Positions 37,786 through 47,728 are shown, counted from the first letter of the stretch. The stretch is 64,000 bases of DNA from Paenibacillus sp. IHBB 10380 (GCF_000949425.1 NZ_CP010976.1:5394001-5458000), one strand, 5' to 3'. Notes: a model not told the origin generated them from the sequence alone. Numbers and translations are program-made.

Positions 37786-39093
37786 ATGTTACTGAATTTA
37801 TTTCTGGTTGCTTTACTGATTGTGCTTACAGCATTCTTTGTGGCTACGGAGTTTGCAGTCATTAAACTTCGACCGAGCAGAGTGGATCAAATGGTTATGG
37901 AAGGAAAGAAGAATGCTTTAGCTGTAAAAAAAGTAACGAGTAACTTAGATGGTTATTTATCTGCCTGTCAGTTAGGGATTACAATTACTGCCCTTGGACT
38001 TGGGTGGTTGGGTGAGCCTACAGTAGAGAAAATTCTGTTCCCTCTATTCGAACGACTTGGAATTGGTGAAAGTACGGGACATCTTTTTGCATTTATTATT
38101 GCTTTCGTGTCCATAACATTTCTCCACGTCGTGATTGGTGAACTTGCACCAAAGACACTTGCCATTCAGAAGGCAGAGCAGATCGCGGTGATTACTGCGC
38201 CAATTATTATATTATTTAACAAGGTTATGTATCCTTTCATCTGGATATTGAATGGTTCCGCGAATGGATTAGTAAAAATGTTCGGAATTATGCCTGCTAG
38301 TGAACATGAAGAAGCCCACTCGGAAGAAGAGATTCGTATTATTCTCTCTGAGAGCTATGAGAGTGGAAAAATTAATCAGACTGAATTCGGATATGTAGAT
38401 CGTATTTTCACATTTGATGAACTACTGGCTAGAGAGATCATGGTACCGCGTACGGATATGATTTGTTTAGATGCCAATCAGACACTTGCAGAGAATATAG
38501 CCGTTATCAAAATAGAGCAATATACACGTTTTCTAGTGACTAAAGGAAGTAAGGATCATATTATAGGTTTCGTGAATACGAAAAAATTTTTCCTGAACTA
38601 TGATAACAATCCAGACTTCGATTTTAATGCACTCATTCAGCCTGTTCTGACGGTTCCTGAGACGTTGCCTATTAAATCATTGCTACTGAGAATGCAACAA
38701 GAACAGGTTCATATTGCACTATTGGTTGACGAATATGGAGGTACTTCTGGATTAATTACGATTGAAGATATTCTAGAAGAAATTGTCGGAGAAATTCGTG
38801 ATGAATTTGATGCAGATGAGAAGAAACCGATTGAAGCATGTGGTGATGGTCGATACCTAGTGCAAGGTAATACTTCGATTGATGAATTGAATCAGCTTCT
38901 TGGCATAACCATTGAACATGAGGATGTGGATTCCATTGGTGGGTGGCTATATAGTAGACAACCAGAGCTTGGAAAAGGTGTAGAGTGGCGCTATGGTCAG
39001 CTTACCTTCATTATTCGAGAAAAGGATAAATATCGGGTTCGTAAAGTTGAGATTATTCGCCATGATGACGAAGTAACCAAAGAAAAACTTTAA
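37786..39093 (+). CDS. CNNM/CorC (HlyC) family membrane protein with CBS domains
   Basis: A 435-residue protein: N-terminal CNNM (DUF21) membrane domain with four hydrophobic segments (to about 185), a CBS pair (REIMVPRTDMICLDANQTLAENIAVI, VDEYGGTSGLITIEDILEEIVGEI) and a C-terminal CorC_HlyC domain (RYLVQGNTSIDELNQLLGI). Relatives export or homeostatically control magnesium. The start has AGAGGGAGC upstream. Monocistronic. Confidence 0.92.
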   Translation: MLLNLFLVALLIVLTAFFVATEFAVIKLRPSRVDQMVMEGKKNALAVKKVTSNLDGYLSACQLGITITALGLGWLGEPTVEKILFPLFERLGIGESTGHLFAFIIAFVSITFLHVVIGELAPKTLAIQKAEQIAVITAPIIILFNKVMYPFIWILNGSANGLVKMFGIMPASEHEEAHSEEEIRIILSESYESGKINQTEFGYVDRIFTFDELLAREIMVPRTDMICLDANQTLAENIAVIKIEQYTRFLVTKGSKDHIIGFVNTKKFFLNYDNNPDFDFNALIQPVLTVPETLPIKSLLLRMQQEQVHIALLVDEYGGTSGLITIEDILEEIVGEIRDEFDADEKKPIEACGDGRYLVQGNTSIDELNQLLGITIEHEDVDSIGGWLYSRQPELGKGVEWRYGQLTFIIREKDKYRVRKVEIIRHDDEVTKEKL

Positions 39094-39170
39094 AATATAA
39101 TAAAGAGAGCCTAGCTAAATTAGGGCATCAAGGGATTTTAAGAATTAGTGTGAGTAAAAGGAATAAAGCT

Positions 39171-39218
39171 GGCGAATGACCCTAGACTTGTTAGTTAGTC
39201 GGGGTTATTCGCTTTTTT
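39171..39218 (+). terminator. Terminator of the CNNM gene
   Basis: GGCGAATGACCC / GGGGTTATTCGC with TTTTTT. Confidence 0.82.
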
Positions 39219-39270
39219 CAAGACGAGAACCGAAGATCATATTGTTTGAATAGTAAAGTCAGGGGGAACA

Positions 39271-39954
39271 ATGGATAAAATTCAATATTTATCACAATTC
39301 AATTTACTGAATTCGCTGTCAATGGAAGATTTAATAGAAATGGATCAATTAACCTCTATCACAATTATCCCGAAAAATAAGTTTATTCAAACACCAGAAA
39401 CTTTTTCTGAAGGATTTTACTTTGTGAAAAAAGGAAAAGTGCGGATATATAGGCTGAATGCTGAGGGGAAGCAATTCACCTTGGATATACTCAGTGAAGG
39501 AAATGTCTTTGGCGAAATGGATGCAATCTCGTTAGGAACACGGGATATGTATATTGAAACGATAGAGGAAAGTCACATTTGCTTGATGAATAAGGAAAGG
39601 TTTGAAAGTTTTATAATTCAGCGTCCACGATTTATGATGAAGTTAATCAAAGTGTTGAGTGATCGAATTATTGCTATGAGTCATTTAGCTCAAAGTTTAG
39701 CTCTTGGGAATCTACACGATAAAATTTTGGATGTTCTTATAAAGCTGTCTGATCAATTTGGACTTACGAGTAATGAAGAGTATTACAAAATTGATTTACC
39801 CCTTTCACATCAGGAGCTTGCGAATCTAGTTGGAGCCACTAGAGAAGCTGTGACTGTAGCTTTACAAGAACTTGCGATAGAGGGAATCATTAAGACAGGA
39901 TTTAAAACAATTTATATCCATCGTGAAAAGCTTTTGGAGAGAAATATGGCTTAA
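39271..39954 (+). CDS. Crp/Fnr-family transcriptional regulator
   Basis: A 227-residue protein: cyclic-nucleotide-binding-like beta barrel (FYFVKKGKVRIYRLNAEGKQFTLDILSEGNVFGEMDAI) and C-terminal winged helix (LPLSHQELANLVGATREAVTVALQELAIEGII). No Cys cluster of the FNR type is seen. AGGGGGAA precedes the start. A peroxiredoxin gene follows 93 bases later and may be its target. Confidence 0.9.
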   Translation: MDKIQYLSQFNLLNSLSMEDLIEMDQLTSITIIPKNKFIQTPETFSEGFYFVKKGKVRIYRLNAEGKQFTLDILSEGNVFGEMDAISLGTRDMYIETIEESHICLMNKERFESFIIQRPRFMMKLIKVLSDRIIAMSHLAQSLALGNLHDKILDVLIKLSDQFGLTSNEEYYKIDLPLSHQELANLVGATREAVTVALQELAIEGIIKTGFKTIYIHREKLLERNMA

Positions 39955-40047
39955 AGGATGAGTTGTAAACTGCATTTACATCTTTATTGAAAATAAAGAA
40001 GTATCGTATAAACGTTAAATAAATATACGATATGGAGAAATGATTCT

Positions 40048-40707
40048 ATGGAGAAGCCAATATCTCAAAAATTGCAAATGGATTTAGATTTAGCAACCGC
40101 ACAAATGGAAGAGATGCTTCCCAAAGAAGCACTGGATGCATTCGATAGATCGATTCAGGATCAGCGAGCATCTGATTCCGGTAAAGGGTTAAGGGTTGGA
40201 ACCAAGGCGCCGGACTTCACTTTAGCTGATCCTACAGGTAAAACAATAACTTTGTCTGAAGAAACAGCAAAAGGTCCTGTTGTTCTTATATTCTACCGCG
40301 GCATATGGTGTCCATTTTGTAACTTGGAGTTACTGGCATACCAGCGAATAATGGATGATATTAAGGAAATTGGCGCTCAATTGATCGCTGTTAGCCCGCA
40401 AACCCCAGATCATTCTGCATTTATACAAGAAAAGAACGAATTAAGTTTCCATGTTTTAAGTGACTTGGGAAATCAAACAGCAGAAAAATATAATCTTAAA
40501 TGTAGAGTGCCTGAATATGTACATGAAATCTATAGATCATTGGACATTTCACTTGATACATTTAACGGTGATAATTCTTGGGAGATTCCAGTACCAGCTA
40601 CTTATGTTATTGATAAAGAAGGTATAATCTGTTCAGCAAATGCTGATGCAGACTATAAAAAACGTATGGAGCCTACTGAAGTATTGCATATCCTCCATTC
40701 TCTTTAA
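40048..40707 (+). CDS. Peroxiredoxin-like (AhpC/TSA) protein
   Basis: A 219-residue protein of the thioredoxin fold. RVGTKAPDFTLADPTGKTITLS begins the domain at about residue 49 and FYRGIWCPFCNLEL carries a CPFC pair (Cys88, Cys91), a CxxC variant rather than the usual PxxxTxxC of AhpC. It probably reduces peroxides. TATGGAGAAATG lies upstream. The Crp-family regulator gene precedes it. Confidence 0.88.
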   Translation: MEKPISQKLQMDLDLATAQMEEMLPKEALDAFDRSIQDQRASDSGKGLRVGTKAPDFTLADPTGKTITLSEETAKGPVVLIFYRGIWCPFCNLELLAYQRIMDDIKEIGAQLIAVSPQTPDHSAFIQEKNELSFHVLSDLGNQTAEKYNLKCRVPEYVHEIYRSLDISLDTFNGDNSWEIPVPATYVIDKEGIICSANADADYKKRMEPTEVLHILHSL

Positions 40708-40759
40708 TAGAGCTTTCTAAGGCGATTGGATTTCATCGTATTAAAGGGGGAAGCGATTC

Positions 40760-41629
40760 ATGGATAATGAAAAGGAAATTATAATTTCTGATGCAATTTT
40801 ACAACGAAAAGGGGCTCGAAAAGTATTAGATATTCCGGCTGAAGTAGTCACACTGCTTCAGAGGGGGCAATTACAAACGGTTAATCTGACAGAATGGCTG
40901 GCAGTTGATCATTCAATGCTACTGGAAAATGTTCTTCATGAGCTTGAATTACAGCAAGACTCGGATACCATTTTATCCGGACTGGCTCAATTAAATGAAA
41001 AGAAGATGATGAGAATCATACCTGCCATCGCTCGCGAGTGGCTGAGTATGTTAGATAGGAAATCGGAAAAGGAAGGTTCTCGAATCTTCAATGCGCTAGC
41101 CACTCATCGTTCAGATAGCGTTCGCTGTTGGGCTTGCTATATTATTGGACTAGATCAACGGTTAAGTATAGAAAAAAAATTGACAAGCATTCGCCCATTT
41201 GCTGCGGATTCTCATTTTGGTGTTCGCGAGATTGCATGGATGGGCGTAAGGGAATCAATTTCAAAGGAATTAATGGAATCCCTTGATATCCTAAAAGATT
41301 GGGTGCGCGATAAAGATGCGAACATCAGGAGATTTGCTATCGAATCGACCCGTCCGCAAGGCGTGTGGGCCAAGCATATTACAGAGTTAAAGGAGAATCC
41401 TGAGATGGCTATTTCGCTTCTGGAAGCTGTGAAATCCGATCCAGTCAAATATGTTCAGGACTCCGTAGGGAATTGGCTAAATGATGCTAGTAAAACTAAT
41501 CCTGATTGGGTGATGCACATCTGTGATGAGTGGTTGGAGGCCTCGGATATGAAGGAAACGAAACGGATCGTGATTCGGGCTCAAAGAAGCTTAATGAAAT
41601 CACACCCGTTGACTAACCCAAATGAATAG
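40760..41629 (+). CDS. DNA alkylation repair-like HEAT-repeat protein
   Basis: A 289-residue all-helical protein. HFGVREIAWMGVRESI, DANIRRFAIESTRPQGVWAKHI and VQDSVGNWLNDASKTNPDWV are typical of the AlkC/AlkD HEAT-like glycosylase superfamily that removes 3-methyladenine. The catalytic residues cannot be judged without alignment, so enzymatic activity is uncertain. AAAGGGGGAAGC precedes the start. Confidence 0.75.
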   Translation: MDNEKEIIISDAILQRKGARKVLDIPAEVVTLLQRGQLQTVNLTEWLAVDHSMLLENVLHELELQQDSDTILSGLAQLNEKKMMRIIPAIAREWLSMLDRKSEKEGSRIFNALATHRSDSVRCWACYIIGLDQRLSIEKKLTSIRPFAADSHFGVREIAWMGVRESISKELMESLDILKDWVRDKDANIRRFAIESTRPQGVWAKHITELKENPEMAISLLEAVKSDPVKYVQDSVGNWLNDASKTNPDWVMHICDEWLEASDMKETKRIVIRAQRSLMKSHPLTNPNE

Positions 41630-41742
41630 CGCTAAAGAAATTATATTGTAATTACTCTTAAATCATGGCATAATGAAATGTTAGCTCATACAATGTGTAT
41701 TGGGCATTATTGTCATATGACTTTATGGAGGTAAACAATATA

Positions 41743-43692
41743 GTGGAGCGTTATCCTTTCGAGCATGATCCTTCCAAGCCCTTTATTCCACAAGTAGGGG
41801 ATTGGGTAGCAGATGTATTCTACGAATTATTGCCAGCAGCGGGCTTTGAAGTTCGTGATGAACAGATATATATGGCGTTTCAATTGGAGCGTGCTTTTGC
41901 CGAGAAGAAGGCTATTTTTGCAGAAGCGGGAGTGGGGACAGGGAAGACGCTAGTCTATTTACTATATGCTATTTGTTATGCCCGTTACACTCGCAAGCCA
42001 GCAATTATTGCTTGTGCGGATGAGTCGCTTATTGAGCAGCTCGTGAAGCCTGAAGGCGATATTGCGAAGTTAGCGCAGCATCTTAGTCTAGCGATTGATG
42101 CCAGACTAGGAAAGTCACCTGATCAATATGTTTGTTTAGTAAAGCTTGATCGGGCTAGACTCGCAGATGAACAGGGTGCGCAGTGGGAAGATCTATATGA
42201 GAATTTACCGGATTTTGTTCATAGCCCTGGACCCATGCAGAAATTCTATGCCTATGGAGATCGTAAGAACTATCCTCATCTAAATGATGAGCAGTGGCAT
42301 AAGATTAACTGGGACACTTTCCAGGATTGCTTCACATGCGATCGACGGCATCGCTGTGGGCAAACACTTTCAAGAGAGTACTACCGTCATTCGACAGACT
42401 TAATTATATGCTCCCATGATTATTATATGGAACATGTGTGGACGTATGAGGGAAGAAAGCGGGAAGGTCAGTTGCCTCTGCTTCCGGATCATTGTACTGT
42501 CGTATTTGATGAAGGTCATCTACTTGAATCTGCCGCGATGAAGGCACTTGGATATAAGATGAAACATGTTGTATTTGAAGAACTGATTCTGCGGTTATTA
42601 CAAGGAACTGTGAGAGAAGCGTTAGCAGTACTTATTGATGAAGCGATCGAACAAAGTGAAATCATGTTTGATGTGTTAGGTCGACAAAGTGAAAGTATTC
42701 CCGGATCTGAACGGAAGCACATTCATTTGAATGATCAGCTCCTGCGGGAAGTTCATCGGTTCCGGAGTATACTAACTGCGATTGAAGAAGAGCTGGTATT
42801 TGAGAGTGAGCTGTATACACTGGATGATTACCAACTACGTATAGTCGAGGAACATATTGAGATGATGCAGAAGGCTTTAGGATTGTTTGAGAACTCAGAA
42901 GCTTTGATCTGTTGGGCAACAGACAGTGAAGACGGATTGACGTTATCCATCATGCCGAAGACGGTTAAAGAAGTGCTGCAAGAACGGGTATTCAGCACGA
43001 AGATGCCGATTATTTTCTCTTCTGCGACATTATCTGTGGATAGCTCATTCGATTATGTGGCGGAGAGTCTAGGGCTAGAATCCTATTTATCCTTCTCTGT
43101 GAATTCACCATATGATTATGAACATCAAATGAAGGCCTTTGCACCGAAATTGGCAAGCGGTGAGACATTTACCGTCAAGATGGAGATTGCAGGGCAACTG
43201 CTGGAACGTACAAATGGGAGAGCGTTAATCTTGTTCCGCACCCATGAGGAGTTACAGCAGTTTAAGCAGCAGATTTCAAATGATAAGCGTTATGCTTCCA
43301 TGACCTTTTATTATGAAGGGGATCAGGAGATCAGTTATCTTATTTCGGCTTTTCAACGAGACGAAGCGAGTGTGCTGTGTGCAGTTAGTCTGTGGGAAGG
43401 GCTTGATGTACCTGGACCATCCTTATCCAACGTCATTATATGGTCATTACCATTTCCTCCTCAAGATCCTGTATTTATGGCTAAACGTAATGCTTCATCA
43501 TCTCCTTTTGAGGAAGTTGATCTGCCGTACATGTTGCTACGTTTACGCCAAGGAATTGGTCGTCTAATTCGCACAAGCAGCGATCAAGGTATCATTGCCA
43601 TTCTATGCGAGGAATTACAACAGAATGCTGCTGTGCGAGAGCATGTTCTGTCGGTAATGCCAGAGGGTGTATCTCTACAAGAGACGTTATAG
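41743..43692 (+). CDS. DinG/XPD-type ATP-dependent helicase
   Basis: About 649 residues. Walker A AEAGVGTGKTLVYLLYA, Walker B VVFDEGHLLES (DEGH), four Cys of an iron-sulfur cluster (CFTCDRRHRC with a later ICSH), and motif VI LRLRQGIGRLIRT mark a superfamily 2 XPD-like helicase of the DinG group. The frame is open to an ATG at 41695, but GGAGG at 41727-41731 fits a GTG start at 41743 (VERYPFEHDPSKP). Role: DNA repair or resolution of unusual structures, by family. Confidence 0.88.
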   Translation: MERYPFEHDPSKPFIPQVGDWVADVFYELLPAAGFEVRDEQIYMAFQLERAFAEKKAIFAEAGVGTGKTLVYLLYAICYARYTRKPAIIACADESLIEQLVKPEGDIAKLAQHLSLAIDARLGKSPDQYVCLVKLDRARLADEQGAQWEDLYENLPDFVHSPGPMQKFYAYGDRKNYPHLNDEQWHKINWDTFQDCFTCDRRHRCGQTLSREYYRHSTDLIICSHDYYMEHVWTYEGRKREGQLPLLPDHCTVVFDEGHLLESAAMKALGYKMKHVVFEELILRLLQGTVREALAVLIDEAIEQSEIMFDVLGRQSESIPGSERKHIHLNDQLLREVHRFRSILTAIEEELVFESELYTLDDYQLRIVEEHIEMMQKALGLFENSEALICWATDSEDGLTLSIMPKTVKEVLQERVFSTKMPIIFSSATLSVDSSFDYVAESLGLESYLSFSVNSPYDYEHQMKAFAPKLASGETFTVKMEIAGQLLERTNGRALILFRTHEELQQFKQQISNDKRYASMTFYYEGDQEISYLISAFQRDEASVLCAVSLWEGLDVPGPSLSNVIIWSLPFPPQDPVFMAKRNASSSPFEEVDLPYMLLRLRQGIGRLIRTSSDQGIIAILCEELQQNAAVREHVLSVMPEGVSLQETL

Positions 43693-43739
43693 ATAGGCAG
43701 AGGTCATGCCAAGCTGCGACATAGCTTGATGATATACAG

Positions 43740-43783
43740 TAAAAAACCTTAATTCATCAGAAATGATGGATTAAGGTTTTTGT
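43740..43783 (+). terminator. Terminator of the helicase gene
   Basis: AAAAACCTTAATTCATC / GATGGATTAAGGTTTTTG hairpin, T-rich tail; also suits the converging DUF4190 gene. Confidence 0.88.
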
Positions 43784-43819
43784 GTATGTATGTCGTTAAG
43801 AATTTGAAGTCTGGAGTAG

Positions 43820-44173
43820 CTAATATGAATTAATTTCAATTGTAGTAGAATACATAGCAAGAATCAGAATTATAAGAATAATGGCGTAAATCGCAGTACC
43901 GACAATTCCGCATACAAGACCAGCTATCGCCAGACCACGTCCTTGTTCGTCTTTGTATTTAAGTTCTTTGAGAGAGAGACTTCCGAAGATAATAGCAAGG
44001 ATTCCTATAATAAAACCAATGTAGGGAATAGCAATGGATAATATGCCAAGTACGAATGTAGCGAAAGATTTGCCGTTCAATGTAGCGAAAGATTTCCCGT
44101 TCGTTGTTGCAGGTGGCATAGGCGGTGGATAGTTATTAGACGGCCCATTTAAATCGTTGGAAAGTTGATTCAT
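43820..44173 (-). CDS. DUF4190 membrane protein
   Basis: A 117-residue protein with two membrane segments (FVLGILSIAIPYIGFIIGILAIIFG and GLAIAGLVCGIVGTAIYAIILIILIL), the DUF4190 pattern. AAGGAGG precedes ATG 44173. The N-terminal part carries a fresh tandem duplication of eight codons (NGKSFATL / NGKSFATF). Function unknown. Confidence 0.85.
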   Translation of the reverse strand: MNQLSNDLNGPSNNYPPPMPPATTNGKSFATLNGKSFATFVLGILSIAIPYIGFIIGILAIIFGSLSLKELKYKDEQGRGLAIAGLVCGIVGTAIYAIILIILILAMYSTTIEINSY

Positions 44174-44278
44174 AGGATGAATCCTCCTTAGTGGTACTTA
44201 TTACAGGTCTAAGTATACCTAGGTATGTCCATAATTACCACCATTTACTTATGAAGGTAAGTGACACTTCTTAACCTA

Positions 44279-45514
44279 TTAGGGTTGTGTAACCGAACCT
44301 ATAAATAACCAAGCCTTACTTTGTGTATCTTCAATCGCAAAGAAGAACGGTCGATTGAGGGTCATAGTCACAGGTTCTGAAGGGGGAGCGGACCCGGCGT
44401 CTACGAGTACACTCGTTACTGCTGTAGCTTCTGTTCCTTTTTCATTCACTTCGATTAATGTTTCATGCATGATTGAACTGATATAAAGAGGTAGTTCATT
44501 AGACATTTGCGAGAAATCAGCTTCTTCGGGCTGGAAAGCTTTCTTCATCCCTAAGTTCTGCAGCACGGTCTTTAATTGTTGCTTATATTCAACTTTGAAG
44601 CGGGGTAGACCTATGTCCACAGTATTGTAATCATAGGGTTGCTGCCATGGAGAAGGGTTATTCCAGAGCTCTTGTTGGAGCTCATCTAGTGACGATTGCT
44701 CACTTGGTAGAATAATGAGCATGGACATCCGTCCGTCTCCATAAGGGAGTCTAATCGATTTCCAGTTCTTGGTCTCAGCATAGGGAAAGGAGTATTGCTG
44801 CCGCATCATTTGAACTTGCTGAGTAGATCCGTCCTGCCGTGTGAATGATTGTTCCTGTGTATGATCTTCGGAGAATGGATGCTGCCATGTTCCATTGAAA
44901 TAGATCACATTGATAAGAACAGACAGGGTGTCTTCACTTAAGGGTTGATTAAGAATGTGAGTGATTTTATCTCGGGTATGTTTCTCAACCCAATTATTAA
45001 TTTTATCCATTGTTTTAGTATTACATAATTTCAAAGAGTGAATGTCAGCATTGTAGCTATCTTTACTCGCGCGAAGAAAAGGCTTTTTAAACTCCATTCC
45101 TTCTTTGACCCAGACTGAATTCGCTATATCCAGTTGAATGCCGTTATCGGAACCTGAGAGTAGCTTTCTTAATTGTTCATTATATGTATTCAATTCCTCT
45201 AAATCTAAGCCCTCCCACCCCAGCGTCTTTGCCATTTCTAACGCCGTTTCTCCGGCGCTCCCATTATAGGCGAGTGCTAGTCCAGTAGATATGCTATATG
45301 GAGAAATCATCACATTCTCTCCCCCACCACTTTCAACAAGCTGGCGATGAAGCTGTAAGCCCAGTGTATTCTCAGCCTGTATGATCTGAGGATCTATGAG
45401 ATTTACGGCTTGCTGTCTTTCTTTCAGAGATAATGCGGGTGAAGCTTGGCTAGATGCTGAACAAGCCGGGAGTATAAGCGTAAGCAGACAGATGAGAACC
45501 CGTAATTTATACAA
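44279..45514 (-). CDS. Serpin-type protease inhibitor, lipoprotein
   Basis: About 411 residues. An N-terminal signal peptide ends in a lipobox (LILPAC), so the protein is probably anchored outside the membrane. The fold is serpin: NVMISPYSISTGLALAYNGS, VNVIYFNGTWQHPFS-type strand, hinge NEKGTEATAVTSV, and signature LNRPFFFAIEDTQSKAWLFIGSV. The reactive loop is VLVDAGSAPPSEP. I set a TTG start at 45514, 9 bases after AAGGAG; TTG at 45523 touches it. It would inhibit extracellular serine or cysteine proteases. Confidence 0.9.
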   Translation of the reverse strand: MYKLRVLICLLTLILPACSASSQASPALSLKERQQAVNLIDPQIIQAENTLGLQLHRQLVESGGGENVMISPYSISTGLALAYNGSAGETALEMAKTLGWEGLDLEELNTYNEQLRKLLSGSDNGIQLDIANSVWVKEGMEFKKPFLRASKDSYNADIHSLKLCNTKTMDKINNWVEKHTRDKITHILNQPLSEDTLSVLINVIYFNGTWQHPFSEDHTQEQSFTRQDGSTQQVQMMRQQYSFPYAETKNWKSIRLPYGDGRMSMLIILPSEQSSLDELQQELWNNPSPWQQPYDYNTVDIGLPRFKVEYKQQLKTVLQNLGMKKAFQPEEADFSQMSNELPLYISSIMHETLIEVNEKGTEATAVTSVLVDAGSAPPSEPVTMTLNRPFFFAIEDTQSKAWLFIGSVTQP

Positions 45515-45523
45515 ACAAGACAA

Positions 45524-45771
45524 CTCCTTATATTGAAACTATATATCAATCGGTACTTGTTAGACGAAATAAAGAGAGAGGATGTTGCATGAAAATGGAA
45601 ATATTAATCCTTTGATTGGCGGCATATTCAAAAAAAATTTGGGGGCAACAGCGATCGGAAGGACAATCCGTCGCGTAGCGGTCAGTTATCAACGCGATAC
45701 ATTTTTCAAGCACTGATTTTGGTGTTGAGCTCAATTCGTTACACTATATGATCTAAATAGGGGAATGAGCG
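45524..45771. other. Intergenic stretch without a confident gene
   Basis: A minus-strand 62-codon frame (45546-45734, TTG start) has no ribosome site. A 22-base segment (45709-45730, AGCACTGATTTTGGTGTTGA) recurs with two mismatches at 50090-50111. Nothing else is seen. Confidence 0.35.
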
Positions 45772-45873
45772 GTGTCTAATAGTGCGTACTTTATTGGTAA
45801 TAAATCATCTGATCAAGTGAGAAAGGCATTCGAAGCAGAGGGGATTGAAGTTCATTTATATTTACGTTTATAA
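45772..45873 (+). CDS. Possible 33-residue small protein
   Basis: GTG-started ORF with a plausible ribosome site (GGGGAATGAG). The product, MSNSAYFIGNKSSDQVRKAF followed by EAEGIEVHLYLRL, is amphipathic at its end. A terminator follows 30 bases later. It could be a real small gene or the remnant of a longer one; I know no homologue. Confidence 0.35.
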   Translation: MSNSAYFIGNKSSDQVRKAFEAEGIEVHLYLRL

Positions 45874-45903
45874 GTCACAATGAAATGAGTAGCTAATAAA
45901 AGT

Positions 45904-45932
45904 AAAAAGCAGCCTTAGAGGCTGCTTTTCTA
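45904..45932. terminator. Bidirectional terminator
   Basis: AAAAAGCAGCC / GGCTGCTTTT with loop TTAGA, between the small ORF and the converging MFS gene; T-rich on both strands. Confidence 0.87.
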
Positions 45933-45935
45933 TGT

Positions 45936-47231
45936 CTAAATGATGTACTCAATAGACGTATGTGTTCCCTTTGATCCCGGTTTGCGAGAGTCTCTAAACA
46001 TACTGTAATACAGAATGGAAGCCCCGACATAGAGTGTACCTGTAATGCTGAACGTGATTGCATATCCCCAATAATGGCCATAGGAAGTAATAAGATAGGA
46101 TTGAACAGGTCCCATTAATGCCCATCCCAGCATAAACGCTGTCTGTGTCATTGAATTGGCTATGCCTCGTTTAGAATCAGATACACGGTCGATTAAGACG
46201 GTGGATAGAATTGGATTCGCAGCGTTCATCAAGGCTTGTCTGAATAAAAAGCTAATGGCTGCGATAGCCAGTATATTAGTAAAACCGGTTAATAGTAGGA
46301 AGGGTAGAGAGAGCATCTGGAAGCATATGATGGCTTTTACAGATCCGATCCGTCCTGCAAGTGAGGGGCCGATAAGCATAGATACAATCGTCATAATTTG
46401 TCCTAATGAGATGAGTAGACCCACGGTGCTAAGCGAGACGGCGAAACGATTGGTGAAATACAGATTCAAATAGGGAATGACGAGTCCAGAACCAATTCCA
46501 ATGATGAGCTGTACTAAGGCGAATTGACCTATGATTTTGTATTCAGATTTCAATGTGCGATTGCGGACGGGCACAGTCTGAGGAACAACTGTGGGTGTAG
46601 CGTGGATAGATTTAACTGCTTTAGATGGCTCAATGATGAGTAATAGCGGAATAAACGCAGCAAACGTAGCGATCCCTCCGGTAGTTAGTACGATCTGCAA
46701 ACTTGAAACCCGATTCACCCCAAGACCTTGAAGCATATCTGCTAGAATCCCACCACCCATGCTTCCAATGACCTGTGAAGCTAACACAAGGGATGAATAA
46801 TAGCTAAAAACCCGTAGGCGCTGTGAAACAGGGACACTCTCGGCTAGAAAGGGTATAGCGAGTACTTGGAATATCGAAGTGAATAGTCCAGTCAAGACGG
46901 CAAAGGACAGTAGATTGAACTCGGTCACTAGGAAAGAGCGCCCAATGAAAGCAAGACCGGTGAATAGAGCTCCAATAATTAATAGACGCTTACGACTTGT
47001 TCGGTCACCAAGTAGTCCGACAGGAATGAACATGAGCGCCGTAGCTAAGGACTGAATACTAATGATCCTTCCATTCATGGCATCCGCATAACCAAGACCT
47101 TGGATAAACAGATTATATAATACGGAGAACATACCGCCTCCGATCTGAAATAAGATATTGGCTAGAAAAAATAATTTGATATTACGAGATAAACTGTTCC
47201 ATTCTCTCATCATTCGTTGTATGAAATTCAC
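45936..47231 (-). CDS. MFS transporter
   Basis: A 431-residue protein with 12 membrane segments. The loop 2-3 motif GLLGDRTSRKRLLIIG is the major-facilitator signature (GxxxDRxxRKR). It starts with GTG 47231; AGGGGGAA lies upstream on the minus strand. Probably a drug or small-molecule exporter; substrate unknown. Confidence 0.88.
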   Translation of the reverse strand: MNFIQRMMREWNSLSRNIKLFFLANILFQIGGGMFSVLYNLFIQGLGYADAMNGRIISIQSLATALMFIPVGLLGDRTSRKRLLIIGALFTGLAFIGRSFLVTEFNLLSFAVLTGLFTSIFQVLAIPFLAESVPVSQRLRVFSYYSSLVLASQVIGSMGGGILADMLQGLGVNRVSSLQIVLTTGGIATFAAFIPLLLIIEPSKAVKSIHATPTVVPQTVPVRNRTLKSEYKIIGQFALVQLIIGIGSGLVIPYLNLYFTNRFAVSLSTVGLLISLGQIMTIVSMLIGPSLAGRIGSVKAIICFQMLSLPFLLLTGFTNILAIAAISFLFRQALMNAANPILSTVLIDRVSDSKRGIANSMTQTAFMLGWALMGPVQSYLITSYGHYWGYAITFSITGTLYVGASILYYSMFRDSRKPGSKGTHTSIEYII

Positions 47232-47337
47232 GATATTCCCCCTAACTCTCTACGAACTAATCTTACTATTCTAGCAGTTATAGTAGTGACAAGGGAATGA
47301 TTTTTTAATCCAAGTATCCCTATTGAGTTGACAGTAA

Positions 47338-47366
47338 TTGAATGTCGGGGTATGATCATAAATATA
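47338..47366 (+). promoter_or_regulatory. Sigma-A promoter of metE
   Basis: TTGACA (47338-47343), 17-base spacer, TATGAT (47361-47366), about 75 bases before the riboswitch aptamer. Confidence 0.85.
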
Positions 47367-47439
47367 ATCATTACCGTTGAATAAAAATACAATTGCATGT
47401 ATAATATTCATCGTAATGAATGCTTGTGAAATTGAATAA

Positions 47440-47625
47440 TGTGGAATTAGGTGCTTCAGTTGAACGAATTGAAGCTTAAAAGGGAAGTTCGGTGTAATAC
47501 CGACGCGGTCCCGCCACTGTAACAGAGGAGTCACTGCTATATAGCCACTGATTGTATAATCGGGAAGGTAAGCAGATGGATTACGATTCTGGAGCCAGGA
47601 GACCTGCCTATTTTGACAGCACTGC
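47440..47625 (+). promoter_or_regulatory. Cobalamin riboswitch
   Basis: Contains AAAAGGGAAGTTCGGTG, GCGGTCCCGCCACTGTAA, GCCACTG...GGGAAGG and GAGCCAGGAGACCTGCC, the ordered B12-box elements. It controls the B12-independent methionine synthase: with cobalamin present, MetH can serve and metE can be shut off. Confidence 0.96.
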
Positions 47626-47680
47626 GTTTACCTACGGGAGATAGGAAGGTGTTAGAGATGGCCGCCAAATCAGGCATATT

Positions 47681-47728
47681 CAAAAGGCATCTTTATCCTC
47701 TTTGTGTTGGGTAAAGATGTCTTTTTGC
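47681..47728 (+). terminator. Riboswitch terminator before metE
   Basis: AAAAGGCATCTTTATCC / GGGTAAAGATGTCTTTTT hairpin ahead of the metE ribosome site. Confidence 0.9.

Noticed and set aside
45546..45734. 62-codon minus-strand ORF
   Set aside because: TTG start without ribosome site and no recognisable protein pattern.
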